A DNA stretch of 64,000 bases, from contig JAIUOP010000014.1 of assembly GCA_020161815.1 (NCBI GenBank), positions 1 to 64,000 of the forward strand, in the 5' to 3' direction. The stretch comes from Actinomycetota bacterium (lineage in GTDB: Bacteria; Actinomycetota; Actinomycetes; Actinomycetales; Dermatophilaceae). Below are positions 26,305 through 35,100 of this stretch, one piece after another. The notes below the pieces were generated by a model. It did not search any database. It saw nothing but the letters and a program-made list of their open reading frames with translations, and had not been told where the DNA came from. The position numbers and the translations under genes are program-made. Position 1 is the stretch's first letter. The number at the start of each line of letters is the position of its first letter.

Positions 26305-27165
26305 TCAGGCGGGGGCGTTGGCCTCGGCCGCGGGCGCGGGGGTGGCCGCCACCGGGTCGGCGGTCTTCGGACCGCGGAGGAAGAGTGGGAGCACGATGGC
26401 GACATAGAGGAGCCAGACGGCGGCCTCGAGGACCGTGGTGCGAGGCGAGAAGTTGAAGATGCCCTTCAGGAGGGTGCCGTACCACGAGTCCGGTGCGATG
26501 ACGTGGGAGACGTCGAACGCGAGGGTGCTCAGACCGGGGACGACGCCGGCCTCCTGCAGGTCGTGGAAGCCGTAGGCGAGGATGCCCGCCGCGACCAGGA
26601 TGAGGAAGATACCGGTCCACCGGAAGAACGTCGTGAGGTTGATCCGCAGGGCGCCGCGATAGATCAGCAGGCCGAGGACGATCGCGCCGCCGATGCCGAC
26701 GACCCAGCCCAGGAGCGGGACATTGTTGCCGGCGCCGGCGCTCTGCGCGGTGGCGTAGAAGAAGACCGCGGTCTCCAGACCCTCACGACCGACGGCAAGG
26801 AAGCCGACGAGCGCGATCGCGAGCGGGCCCAGGTCGAGGGCGCGGTCGAGTTGGCCCTTGAGTTCGCCACTGAGGCTGCGGGCGGCCGACTTCATCCAGA
26901 AGACCATGACCGTGACGAAGCCGACGGCGATGATGCTCGCGATCCCGCCGATCAGTTCCTGCGCCTCGAAGGTGAGCTCCCGCGTCCCGAAGGTGAGGGC
27001 GGCCCCCAGGAGCACCGACAGCGCAATCGCCACGCCGACGCCGACCCAGACGTACTTCAGAGCCCAGGTGCGCCGGGTCTTGACGAGGAAGGCGACGAGG
27101 ATGACGACGACGAGGGCGGCCTCGAGGCCTTCACGCAGCCCGACGAGGGCATTGGCGAGGAACAC
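26305..27165 (-). CDS. efeU: Ferrous/ferric iron permease EfeU (FTR1 family)
   Basis: The 286-residue protein has seven hydrophobic segments and the two iron-binding motifs REGLEAALVV (helix 1, residue 11 on) and GREGLETAVFF (helix 4). It imports iron across the cytoplasmic membrane together with EfeO and EfeB. The GTG start at 27165 is 6 bp from an IdeR-type box and has no visible Shine-Dalgarno sequence, so a leaderless transcript is possible. The low-complexity Ala/Pro C-terminus is normal for the family. Confidence 0.93.
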   Translation of the reverse strand: MFLANALVGLREGLEAALVVVILVAFLVKTRRTWALKYVWVGVGVAIALSVLLGAALTFGTRELTFEAQELIGGIASIIAVGFVTVMVFWMKSAARSLSGELKGQLDRALDLGPLAIALVGFLAVGREGLETAVFFYATAQSAGAGNNVPLLGWVVGIGGAIVLGLLIYRGALRINLTTFFRWTGIFLILVAAGILAYGFHDLQEAGVVPGLSTLAFDVSHVIAPDSWYGTLLKGIFNFSPRTTVLEAAVWLLYVAIVLPLFLRGPKTADPVAATPAPAAEANAPA

Positions 27166-27171
27166 AGTTAG

Positions 27172-27190
27172 AAAGGTAAGCCTTACCTAA
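27172..27190. promoter_or_regulatory. IdeR/DtxR iron box upstream of efeUOB
   Basis: AAAGGTAAGCCTTACCTAA is a 19-bp near-palindrome (AGGTAAG/CTTACCT core). It fits the DtxR/IdeR consensus TWAGGTWAGSCTWACCTWA at most positions. It lies just before the efeU GTG, so binding of the iron-loaded regulator would block transcription at its start. Iron repression of efeUOB is the established logic of such boxes; the regulator gene is not in the window. Confidence 0.88.
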
Positions 27191-27215
27191 CTCCTCATGC
27201 AAGCCGGGTGGGGAC

Positions 27216-28145
27216 TCATACGGAGTGACGAATAGCGTTGAGCCAGTCCCGCGCGGCCGCAAAGTCGGCGTCGCTGTTGCGGGGCGCGATCGTGGCCTCC
27301 TGGCCGTCGGCCCGCGGGTACGACCCGAGGAAGACCACGTCGGCACACACCCGCTTCAGCCCCATGAGCGCCTCGCCGATCCGCTCGTCGAGGACATGCC
27401 CCTCGAGGTCGATCGAGAAGCAGTAGGACCCCATCGAGTCCTTCGTCGGGCGCGACTCCAACCGCGTCATGTTGATGCCGCGCGTGGCGAACTGCTCGAG
27501 CAGCTCGAGCAGGCCACCACTGTGGTCCGAGCGCTGGAAGAGCACGACGGTCGTCTTGTCCGCACCGGTGGGCGCCGGCAGTGCACCCGGCCGGGCGATG
27601 AGCACGAAGCGGGTGACCGCACTCTTGATGTCACCGATGTCGTGCGCCAGCACCGTCAGCCCGTCCCGCTCGGCGGCGACCGGCGCACACACGGCCGCTT
27701 GGTAGGCCTGCGGCCCCTCGGCGAGCCCGGCGGCCGCCGACGCCGTCGACAGGGTGGGCACATAGGTCGCGCCGGGGCGGTGGTCGCGCACCCAGCGCCG
27801 CACCTGCGCCCAGGCGTGGCTGTGGGTGCCGATCGCCGTCACGTCCTCCAGCCGGGTCCCGGCCCGCGCGGCGAGGACGAAGGTGATCGGCACGAGCACC
27901 TCACCGATGACGACGAGCGGGTCGCCCGTGGCGAGGTTGTCGAGCGTGGCCGTGACCCCGCCCTCGACCGAGTTCTCGATCGGCACCATGCCGGCCTCGA
28001 CCTCGCCCGACCGCACCGCGGCCAGGGTGGAGTCCACCGAGTCGTATGCCGTGTGCTCGCCTCCCGCCGCCGGCCCCCAGGCCTGCAGGGCCATCTGGGT
28101 GAAGGTGCCCGGCGGTCCGAAGTAGCCGTATCCCTGGGGCGTCAT
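27216..28145 (-). CDS. pheA: Prephenate dehydratase
   Basis: The 309-residue enzyme converts prephenate to phenylpyruvate in phenylalanine synthesis. The catalytic domain is visible in YFGPPGTFTQMAL, VPIENSVEGGVTATLDNL and the Thr-Arg-Phe of SAVTRFVLIARP (catalytic Thr). The C-terminal ACT domain carries GINMTRLESRPTKDSMGSYCFSIDLEGH, the phenylalanine feedback site (ESRP). It is monofunctional, without chorismate mutase, as usual in actinobacteria. It is followed closely upstream by the DUF4446 gene on the same strand. Confidence 0.95.
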   Translation of the reverse strand: MTPQGYGYFGPPGTFTQMALQAWGPAAGGEHTAYDSVDSTLAAVRSGEVEAGMVPIENSVEGGVTATLDNLATGDPLVVIGEVLVPITFVLAARAGTRLEDVTAIGTHSHAWAQVRRWVRDHRPGATYVPTLSTASAAAGLAEGPQAYQAAVCAPVAAERDGLTVLAHDIGDIKSAVTRFVLIARPGALPAPTGADKTTVVLFQRSDHSGGLLELLEQFATRGINMTRLESRPTKDSMGSYCFSIDLEGHVLDERIGEALMGLKRVCADVVFLGSYPRADGQEATIAPRNSDADFAAARDWLNAIRHSV

Positions 28146-28155
28146 GGCGAACCCT

Positions 28156-28587
28156 TCATGCGTCGTCGCGACCGGTGCGGGCAGCGGCCAGCGCCTGCTG
28201 CTCCTCTGGAGTGAGCGTGGTGTCGGCGGCGCCGCGGACCACGCCCTTGGCGTAGGTGCGGGACTCCCCTCGCGCGTGGATCGAGGAGATGACCAGGCCA
28301 TCGCCCTCGTCGTCGACGACGGCCGCGCTGAAGGAGAGCCGGCCCCCCATGTCGGAGAAGGCGTCGTAGCGGACGACCGCGACGTGCCGCAGCGCCTGGG
28401 CGATGTCCGCCCGCAGGGCCGCGAGGTCGCCCTGTCCGATCGGCCGCTGGGCCTCGAGGTGGGCGATCCGCTCCCGCAGGCGCCGCTGCTGCCGCAGGAC
28501 GAGGACGAGGAGTGCGAGCCCCACGAGCAGGGGCACGACGAGAACCAGGAGGAGCAGCGCTCCCTCGGTCCCGTTGACGCCCAGCAC
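28156..28587 (-). CDS. DUF4446-family membrane-anchored protein
   Basis: The 143-residue protein has one N-terminal membrane helix (LLLLVLVVPLLVGLALLVLVL), a short basic coiled coil (RQQRRLRERIAHLEAQ), and the DUF4446 core (VRYDAFSDMGGRLSFSAAVVDDEGDGLVISSIHARGESRTYAK). The function is unknown. I chose GTG 28587 because it places the helix at the N-terminus; the longer frame has no support. It is 10 bp upstream of pheA, so cotranscription is likely. Confidence 0.75.
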   Translation of the reverse strand: MLGVNGTEGALLLLVLVVPLLVGLALLVLVLRQQRRLRERIAHLEAQRPIGQGDLAALRADIAQALRHVAVVRYDAFSDMGGRLSFSAAVVDDEGDGLVISSIHARGESRTYAKGVVRGAADTTLTPEEQQALAAARTGRDDA

Positions 28588-28663
28588 GACCCACAGGGTA
28601 TGCCGTGGGCTCCCCACGGTGCCCACGCGTCCGGGACTCCGCCCGGACGGCATACTGTCCCTC

Positions 28664-29281
28664 GTGCTCGACCTCTCGACGATCGCCGTCGTCTTCGGCC
28701 TGATCTTCCTCGTCGAACTGCCGGACAAGACCTTCATCGCCACCCTCGTGATGGCCACGCGCTTCCGCCCCCTGCTCGTGTGGATCGGCGTGGCCGCCGC
28801 CTTCTTCGTGCAGACGCTCGTCGCGGTCGCCATCGGCGGTGTCCTCACCAAGCTGCCGAAGACGCCCATCGAGGTCTTCGCCACCCTCATGTTCCTGGTC
28901 GGGGGCATCCTGCTGCTTCGCGGGGCCGGTCAGGCCGACGCCGAGGAGGCCGAGACCGAGGAGGAGTTCGCGGCCAAGGCGAGCCGGCAGGCCAAGGGCT
29001 GGCACGTCGTGACGATGTGCTTCGGCATTCTCTTCCTCGCCGAGTGGGGCGACCTGTCCCAGATCCTCACGGCCTCGCTGGTGCTGAAGTACCACGACCC
29101 GGTGTCGGTCTTCCTCGGCGCCTTCCTCGCGCTGGCCACCGTCTCCGGCCTGGGCGCCGTCCTCGGGCGCGCGCTGCTCACGCGGATGCGGCTGTCGACG
29201 CTACGGCGCGTGGGTGGCGTGGTGTGCCTGCTGCTCGCCGCCCTGTCGGTGCTCCAGCTCACCGGCGTCATCGGCGGCTGA
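28664..29281 (+). CDS. GDT1/TMEM165 (UPF0016) cation transporter
   Basis: The 205-residue GTG-started membrane protein has six hydrophobic segments and two copies of the family's ExGD(K/R)(T/S) motif: ELPDKTFIA near the start and EWGDLSQI past the middle. The first motif has Pro in place of Gly and the second has Leu-Ser, both recurrent variants in actinobacteria. Family members export Mn(II) or Ca(II). No manganese riboswitch was recognised upstream. Its 3' end is overlapped by 81 bp by the opposing glycosyltransferase gene. Confidence 0.85.
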   Translation: MLDLSTIAVVFGLIFLVELPDKTFIATLVMATRFRPLLVWIGVAAAFFVQTLVAVAIGGVLTKLPKTPIEVFATLMFLVGGILLLRGAGQADAEEAETEEEFAAKASRQAKGWHVVTMCFGILFLAEWGDLSQILTASLVLKYHDPVSVFLGAFLALATVSGLGAVLGRALLTRMRLSTLRRVGGVVCLLLAALSVLQLTGVIGG

Positions 29282-30490
29282 CCCCGGGCGCAGCACCCAC
29301 CAGAGCAGGCCCAGGGCGAGCAGGGCACCGAGCGGATCGGCGTTCTGGAGCAGCCTTCCGGGGACCCGCGGCCATCCCCGGTCGATCCACGCGATCCCCC
29401 ACCACGGGAGGCGGCAGAGGAACCACGCGGTGACCAGCCCCGCGGCATACAGCCCTCGGCGGCCCCGCCCACGCCACGGTCCGGCCCCGAGGAGGGCGAA
29501 GACCACCGGCACGACCCAGTGGTAGTGGTGGACCCAGGCGACCGGCGAGACCAGACACGCGAGGAGCCCGACGACACCGACCTCCGCCACCGACTCGCCG
29601 GCGCGCCAGCACCGACGGGCCAGCCAGAAGCCGCCCCCGGAGACGAGCAGCACCAGGGTGAGCCAGAGGACCGTGCCCGCCGCGCCGTCGGGGCCCAGGC
29701 GAAGCAGCACCCCACGGATCGACTGGTTGGACGTGCCGGCGTTCGGGCCCAGGCGGGAGGGGTCCTCGAGGGCACCGCCCCAGAAGGCGAAGGACGCCGA
29801 CGGCAGGAGCACCCAGGTCGCCAGGGTCGCGGCCGCCGCGGTCCCGATCGCGGTCGCGGCCTCCTTCCACCGCCGGCAGACGAGGTAGTGGACGACGAAC
29901 ACCCCGGGGGTGAGCTTGATCGCCAGGGCCAGGCCGACGAGGACTCCCGCAGGGACGCGGCGCAACAGGGTCGGCCGCGGCCGACGGAGGTCGGCCAGGC
30001 AGAGCAGGACGAGGAAGGCGTTGACCTGACCGAACCGGATCCCGTCGGCGACCGGGTGCAGCCACAGGATGGGCGCGGTGAGGCCGGCCAGTGCGACCGG
30101 CCACCACCGCCCGGTCCGGGGCAGCAGCCGGTGCGCCGAGAGGGCCACGGTCGCCGTGACGGCGAGCACCTGGGCAACGGTCCAGAGCCAGCCGGCCACG
30201 CCGAAGGGCACGAGGGCGAGCGGGATGGCCAGGACGGCGGCGAACGGCGGATAGGTGAACGGCAGGAGCTGGGGGGCCTCGGTCAGGGCGGCATAGACGG
30301 GCCGACCGGTGAGGATCGAGACCCCGGCCTGGCGGTAGACCTCGACGTCGACCTGCCACTGGTCGAGCGGCCAGAAGACGAGGTAGCGCAGCACGACCGG
30401 GGCCGCGGCGAGGGCGAGCAGGGCCGCCGCGAGCGGCCACACCAGGGCCGGCCGTGGTCCCCCGCTCGTCGAAGTGCTCGTCTGCGCCAC
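29201..30490 (-). CDS. GT87-family (DUF2029) polyprenyl-phosphate-mannose mannosyltransferase-like
   Basis: The 429-residue GTG-started protein has about ten membrane segments. The first extracellular loop has the GT-C feature DVEVYRQAG, followed by YPPFAAVLAIPLALVP. GT87 enzymes transfer mannose from polyprenyl-phosphate mannose to lipoglycans or mannan outside the membrane. The C-terminal 28 residues overlap the GDT1 gene antisense and look non-conserved (Gln/His-rich), so the real end may be the result of a lost stop. Substrate assignment is inference. Confidence 0.8.
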   Translation of the reverse strand: MAQTSTSTSGGPRPALVWPLAAALLALAAAPVVLRYLVFWPLDQWQVDVEVYRQAGVSILTGRPVYAALTEAPQLLPFTYPPFAAVLAIPLALVPFGVAGWLWTVAQVLAVTATVALSAHRLLPRTGRWWPVALAGLTAPILWLHPVADGIRFGQVNAFLVLLCLADLRRPRPTLLRRVPAGVLVGLALAIKLTPGVFVVHYLVCRRWKEAATAIGTAAAATLATWVLLPSASFAFWGGALEDPSRLGPNAGTSNQSIRGVLLRLGPDGAAGTVLWLTLVLLVSGGGFWLARRCWRAGESVAEVGVVGLLACLVSPVAWVHHYHWVVPVVFALLGAGPWRGRGRRGLYAAGLVTAWFLCRLPWWGIAWIDRGWPRVPGRLLQNADPLGALLALGLLWWVLRPGSAADDAGELEHRQGGEQQAHHATHAP

Positions 30491-30535
30491 CCGTCCATTT
30501 TCGGGGTATGCCGTCCGCTTCCGTAGCCTTGGGGG

Positions 30536-32722
30536 GTGCCTCGTCGTGTGGTCCCGGTCCTCGCCGTCCTCGTCGCCCTCCTCGTGGGCTGGGGCGCGGC
30601 GGCGAGTGCGACGGCTCCCACGGCGACGCCGAGGCAGCTCCCGCCGGTGGCCACCGTCGTCATCGGCACCGGCGGCCTCTCGTGGTCGGATGTCTCCGAG
30701 AAGGCCACCCCGAACCTCTGGGCCCTCCTGCGCGACGGGTCCGCCGGCGCGATGTCGATCCGGTCGGTCATGCGCAACACCTGCCCGGTCGACGGCTGGC
30801 TCGGCCTGTCCGCCGGTGGCCGGGCGGCTGCGGACCGGGCCGACGGGTCCTCTTCGTCCTCCGCGCCCTGCCCCGACCTGCCGGCCGTGCCCGCTCCGGC
30901 CGCCGACGGCACCCTCGCGGTGCCCGGCTGGGAGGGCTACCTCGCCGCGGCGGCCACGGCCAACTTCGACTCCCGGCTGGGCACCCTGGGTGAGGCCGCG
31001 GCCAAGGGCGGGCAGTGCATCAGTGCAATCGGCCCGGGGGCCGGTCTGGCTGCGGCGCGGGCCGACGGCACGGTGGGCCGATGGACGTCATGGAGCGCCG
31101 ACACCGTCCTGCGCGACCTCAACTCGTGCCCGATCAGCATCGTCGACGTGGGCGCGCTCCGCGACGACGTCGCTGCCGGGGAGAGCGCGCCGAGCGGCTC
31201 GCACGCGCAGCAGCTGACCGAGATCGACGACCGGATCGGCCTGGTCGCCGCGGCCGCACCGGGTGGAGCCGACGTGGTGGTGGCCAGCCTCGCGGACGCC
31301 GGGGTGCAGGAGCGACTTCGCCTGGTCGTCGCCCGCGGCCCGCACTTCGGTGCGGGTGAGCTGAGGTCCTCCTCGACCCGTCAGCCCGGGCTGGTGCAGG
31401 CCCAGGACATCACCGTCACGCTGCTGGCCAACCAGGGCCTCACCGTCCCGGACACCCTGGGCGGGGCGCCCCTGTCCTTCGCGCCCGCCGACGGCAACAC
31501 GGTCGAGGCCACCCAGGCGCGCCTGACCCACCTCGTCGACTACGACCAGGCGAGCCACAAGGTGCACGCCCTCGTGCCGCCCTTCTTCAACACCTTCGCC
31601 TATGGCCAGCTCGTGGTCTACCTCCTCGTCCTCCTGCTCTGGCGCGGCAAGCTCGGCTCGGAGAGCTCACGCTTGCAGGTGCTGCGCTGGGTGCGGGTGC
31701 TCGCCGTGAGCGCGGCGAGTGTCCCTGCGTCGACCTTCCTGGCCAATCTCATCCCGTGGTGGCGCTTCTCGGTGCCCATGCTGTCGGTCGTGGCTGCCGT
31801 CGGCCTCTTCGTGGCCCTCATCGCCGCCCTGGCCCTGGCCGGACCGTGGGGGCGCACCGCGTGGGGTCCGATGCTCGTGGTCTCCGCCGTGACCGTGGCC
31901 GTCCTCGCACTCGACGTCATGACCGGATCCCGCCTCCAGCTGTCCTCGCTCATGGGGCTGCAGCCGGTCGTCGCCGGAAGGTTCTACGGCATGGGCAACG
32001 TGACCTTCGCGATCTTCGTCACCGCGGCGCTCCTCCTGGCCACCGCCCTGTCCTCCCTGCTCGTGCGAGCGCGTGGGCCGCGACTGGCCGCCGCCCTCGT
32101 CGTCCTCATCGGGGCCGCGACGGTGCTCGTGGACGGGGCGCCCTTCTGGGGTGCCGACGGAGGGGGGCCGCCCGCGGCCATCCCCGGCTTCGCCTTCCTC
32201 ACTCTGTCCATCCTCGGCATCGCGATGACCTGGAAGCGGGTCCTGGCGATCGGCCTGGGCAGTGCAGCCCTCTTCTTCGCCGTCGCCCTCCTCGACTGGT
32301 TGCGGGCACCGGCCGAGCGCAGCCATCTGGGCCGCTTCATCCAGGCGATGATCGACGGAGGGGCGCTCGACATCGTCAAGCGCAAGGCGCTGCAGAACTG
32401 GACGATCCTCACCGGCAATGCGCCCCTGACCCTGCTCGTCCCGGCGGCGCTGCTCTTCGTCATCTACGTCCTGGCCCGCCCGACGAGCTGGGGGTCGCGT
32501 GCGCTCCAGCGCTCCTTCCAGACGCTGCCGACGCTGCGCGCCGGACTCATCGCCCTCGTCATCACGCTGACCATCGGCTTCCTCATCAACGACTCCGGCA
32601 CGGCGATCCCCGCCGTCGGGGCCACCGTCGCGGTGCCACTCATCGTGGCGGTCGCGGTCACGACCCTCAGTGACGAGGCGCGGGTGCTCGCCCGCAGCCG
32701 CACCGGTCGTCGCCTGCACTGA
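30536..32722 (+). CDS. Alkaline-phosphatase-fold membrane protein of unknown function
   Basis: The 728-residue GTG-started protein has a signal sequence (VVPVLAVLVALLVGWGAAASA), an extracellular domain (residues 30-345) that starts ATVVIGTGGLSWSDV and has PNLWALL, as in alkaline-phosphatase/sulfatase-like folds, then about ten membrane segments to the C-terminus. The nucleophile residue of active phosphatases is not obvious. It lies between two GT87-type genes, one divergent and one convergent, which points to envelope polysaccharide work. That role is inference. Confidence 0.65.
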   Translation: MPRRVVPVLAVLVALLVGWGAAASATAPTATPRQLPPVATVVIGTGGLSWSDVSEKATPNLWALLRDGSAGAMSIRSVMRNTCPVDGWLGLSAGGRAAADRADGSSSSSAPCPDLPAVPAPAADGTLAVPGWEGYLAAAATANFDSRLGTLGEAAAKGGQCISAIGPGAGLAAARADGTVGRWTSWSADTVLRDLNSCPISIVDVGALRDDVAAGESAPSGSHAQQLTEIDDRIGLVAAAAPGGADVVVASLADAGVQERLRLVVARGPHFGAGELRSSSTRQPGLVQAQDITVTLLANQGLTVPDTLGGAPLSFAPADGNTVEATQARLTHLVDYDQASHKVHALVPPFFNTFAYGQLVVYLLVLLLWRGKLGSESSRLQVLRWVRVLAVSAASVPASTFLANLIPWWRFSVPMLSVVAAVGLFVALIAALALAGPWGRTAWGPMLVVSAVTVAVLALDVMTGSRLQLSSLMGLQPVVAGRFYGMGNVTFAIFVTAALLLATALSSLLVRARGPRLAAALVVLIGAATVLVDGAPFWGADGGGPPAAIPGFAFLTLSILGIAMTWKRVLAIGLGSAALFFAVALLDWLRAPAERSHLGRFIQAMIDGGALDIVKRKALQNWTILTGNAPLTLLVPAALLFVIYVLARPTSWGSRALQRSFQTLPTLRAGLIALVITLTIGFLINDSGTAIPAVGATVAVPLIVAVAVTTLSDEARVLARSRTGRRLH

Positions 32723-32793
32723 GCGAGGCTTCCCCCTGGACAGTGGGGCGCCTCACGGCCGCCGCCGCTGCACGCCGCGCACCCGCGGCCCGG

Positions 32794-34275
32794 TCACCGA
32801 GCGAGGCGACGCTGCTGCGCCTTCGCGACGAGAACCCACGCGATCGTGGCGAGCCAGACCACCAGTTGCAGTTGGGGCACGAGCCCTCGCCGCACCCCCA
32901 TCGTCAGCGTGACCGCCTCCGGTGTCATCCCGGCCACCCGGCCCGGGACGTAGGCCGCCGTGATGAGGGCCAGGCGGACCAGGAGCACGCCGTCGAGGAC
33001 TCCGACCGCGACGGCCGGGAGCATGGCCCAGGGCAGCAGGTCGTACCACGGCAGGGTGTAGGGCGCGGCGAGGCTGTAGGCGCCGGCCAGCACCGCGATC
33101 CACCAGGCCGCCCGCAGCGCGACCGCCCGGGGGTCCTCGCCCCCAGCCCTCACCGATCGAGCGTCCCCTGGCGCACTGCCCACGGGTCGGGTGGCCCAGG
33201 CGAGGACGGCCGCCAGGAGCACCGCCAGCACCGCTGCCCCCACGGTGACGACGGCCCGCGTGCCGGCCTCCCCCAGGGAGGGCTTGAGCTCGACGAGCAG
33301 CAGCCGCCATGGGGAGGCGAATCCCACCGCGTGCCGAGCCCGGTCCAGCTGCTCATAGACGTGCGGCCCGGTGCCCAGGTGGACGAGCGCAAGGGTCGCG
33401 GCGGCACTGGCCGCGAGTGCTGGGCCGCGCCGGAGGGCCGTGCGCCAGCCCCAGGCGAGGAGGAGCGCGAGCCCGGCCACGGCATACGTGAACTTCGTCC
33501 CGGCGGCCAGACCGATGGCCAACCCGGCCGCCATGGCTCCCGGGACGGGCGCCCACCGAGCGATCGCCACGAGGGCGAGGACGACGAGGGCGGTGGCGAC
33601 CGTGTCGACGTGCGCGCCGAGGAGGCCGGCCCAGAGCAGGAGCGGGTTGAGGGTCCAGAGCACGTCGATGCGGCCGTGGTGCTCCGGCGGCACGAGGGTG
33701 CGCAGGCCCCAGCGCACCGCGAGCCAGGCGGCGACGACGACGAGCTGCCAGGCGAGGACGACGAGGCGCAGCCGGTCGCCGCCCACCCACGCGGCGGCCG
33801 CGTGGAGCGCCGTGGCCACCGGCCCGTAGACGCTGGGTTGGTGGCGCCAGGGGTCCTCGACCGCCGAGGTGATCGGGTCGGCGCCACCGGCCCAGCCGGA
33901 CGGGTCCGCGACCCAGGGGTCACCCCCGGCGAGGAGGATCCGGCCGTATGCCGCGTAGTTGAGGTGGTCGCCGGACCCGGTCGGGGCGGCCAGCAGGCCC
34001 ACGGCCGCCAGGGCGAGCGGTGTGGCCCGGCCGACGGGTGGGATCGGTCCGAGGAGGCCGACGGCGACCGCCAGGACCCCGACGCCCACGGCACCCCAGA
34101 GCAGCCAGGTGACCTGGAGGGGCGTGGGGGCCCAGGGCAGGAGCTGGTCCAGCGGCCAGCCGGAGCGGAGGTCGGGCTTGGCGGCGTTGGGGGCGGCGAG
34201 CGCGACCGCGAGCATCGGGACCAGCGCGAGGATCACGAGGACGCGGTGCCACGTCGTCGGGGCTGGGCGTCGCAC
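32794..34275 (-). CDS. GT-C (GT87-like) mannosyltransferase
   Basis: The 493-residue protein has about twelve membrane segments and the GT-C loop GSGDHLNYAAYGRILLAGGDPWVADP, with an Asp after the first helices. GTKFTYAVAGLALLLAW is typical of actinobacterial alpha-mannosyltransferases acting on decaprenyl-phosphate mannose. GTG 34275 puts the first helix close to the N-terminus. It follows a GT2 gene by 27 bp on the same strand, so the soluble GT2 may make the activated lipid-sugar and this enzyme use it. Confidence 0.8.
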   Translation of the reverse strand: MRRPAPTTWHRVLVILALVPMLAVALAAPNAAKPDLRSGWPLDQLLPWAPTPLQVTWLLWGAVGVGVLAVAVGLLGPIPPVGRATPLALAAVGLLAAPTGSGDHLNYAAYGRILLAGGDPWVADPSGWAGGADPITSAVEDPWRHQPSVYGPVATALHAAAAWVGGDRLRLVVLAWQLVVVAAWLAVRWGLRTLVPPEHHGRIDVLWTLNPLLLWAGLLGAHVDTVATALVVLALVAIARWAPVPGAMAAGLAIGLAAGTKFTYAVAGLALLLAWGWRTALRRGPALAASAAATLALVHLGTGPHVYEQLDRARHAVGFASPWRLLLVELKPSLGEAGTRAVVTVGAAVLAVLLAAVLAWATRPVGSAPGDARSVRAGGEDPRAVALRAAWWIAVLAGAYSLAAPYTLPWYDLLPWAMLPAVAVGVLDGVLLVRLALITAAYVPGRVAGMTPEAVTLTMGVRRGLVPQLQLVVWLATIAWVLVAKAQQRRLAR

Positions 34276-34301
34276 GGGGCTCGGCGGGTCGGGAGCCGGG
34301 C

Positions 34302-35093
34302 TCAGGAGCCGCGCGCGGCACGGGTGGCGGTGCGCACCCGCAGCCCGCGGGCGCGCAGGGCACGCAGGACGTCGCGGTACTGCTTGGCGCGGTGCACCTG
34401 CCCGCGCCAGTCCGATCCGGTGACCCTGTGGTGGAGCTCGCACGGCACCTCGAGCACGGTGAGCCCGGCCCGGAGGATGTCGACGGTGAGGCCCACCTCG
34501 ACACCCCAGCCGGGGGCGAGCGGGCTGGCCGCGTCGTAGGCCTCCGCCGTCAGGCAGCGCATGCCGGAGAGGGGTTGGCGGGCCTGGAATCCGGTGAGCT
34601 CGCGGATGCCGTCCCGCGCGAGCCGCACGACGAGCCCGCGACCCCCACCGGCTGACTTCTGGGGCGGCAGGGTGGCGATCGTCATGTCGGCCGCGCCCGA
34701 GCGCACGTCGGGGACGAGCACCCCGACCTCAGCGGCCGACTCCTGGAGGTCGCCGTCGACGAAGAGGTAGTGGTGGCGACCCGCCCCACCCGCGTTGCCC
34801 TCGGTCTCGCGGACGAACCGCACGCCGGTGACGAGGGCCGCCGCCTTGCCGGCGTTGACGCTGTGCCGGATGACGTGTGCTCCGGCGTCATGGGCGCGGC
34901 CCGAGGTCTCGTCCGTCGAGCCGTCGTCGACGACGACCACGAGGTCGACCCCCGGGATGGCGCGCACGGCGCGAACGGTCGCGGCGATCCGGTCGGCCTC
35001 GTCCTTGCACGGGATGACCGCGGCGACCGGTCGGGCCGCCACGGACGCGTCGGCCCGGCCCTCAGGGGCGCTCGGCGTCGTCGGGGTGGACAC
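34302..35093 (-). CDS. Family 2 glycosyltransferase
   Basis: The 263-residue protein has the GT-A start VAAVIPCKDEADRIAATVRA, the UDP/GDP-binding VVVVDDGSTDETS, and the metal-binding D-x-D-like FVDGDLQ. LSGMRCLTAEAYDAASPL and WGVEVGLTVDILRAG follow, as in polyprenyl-phosphate and glucosyl-3-phosphoglycerate-type synthases. No membrane helices are present. GTG 35093 is the likely start; the longer frame upstream overlaps the DUF5926 gene. It probably feeds sugar donors to the adjacent GT-C enzyme. Confidence 0.8.
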   Translation of the reverse strand: MSTPTTPSAPEGRADASVAARPVAAVIPCKDEADRIAATVRAVRAIPGVDLVVVVDDGSTDETSGRAHDAGAHVIRHSVNAGKAAALVTGVRFVRETEGNAGGAGRHHYLFVDGDLQESAAEVGVLVPDVRSGAADMTIATLPPQKSAGGGRGLVVRLARDGIRELTGFQARQPLSGMRCLTAEAYDAASPLAPGWGVEVGLTVDILRAGLTVLEVPCELHHRVTGSDWRGQVHRAKQYRDVLRALRARGLRVRTATRAARGS

Positions 35094-35100
35094 GGGGGCC

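Noticed and set aside
28588-28663. Manganese riboswitch before the GDT1-like gene
   Set aside because: The 76-bp gap lacks the conserved yybP-ykoY core and is too short for it.
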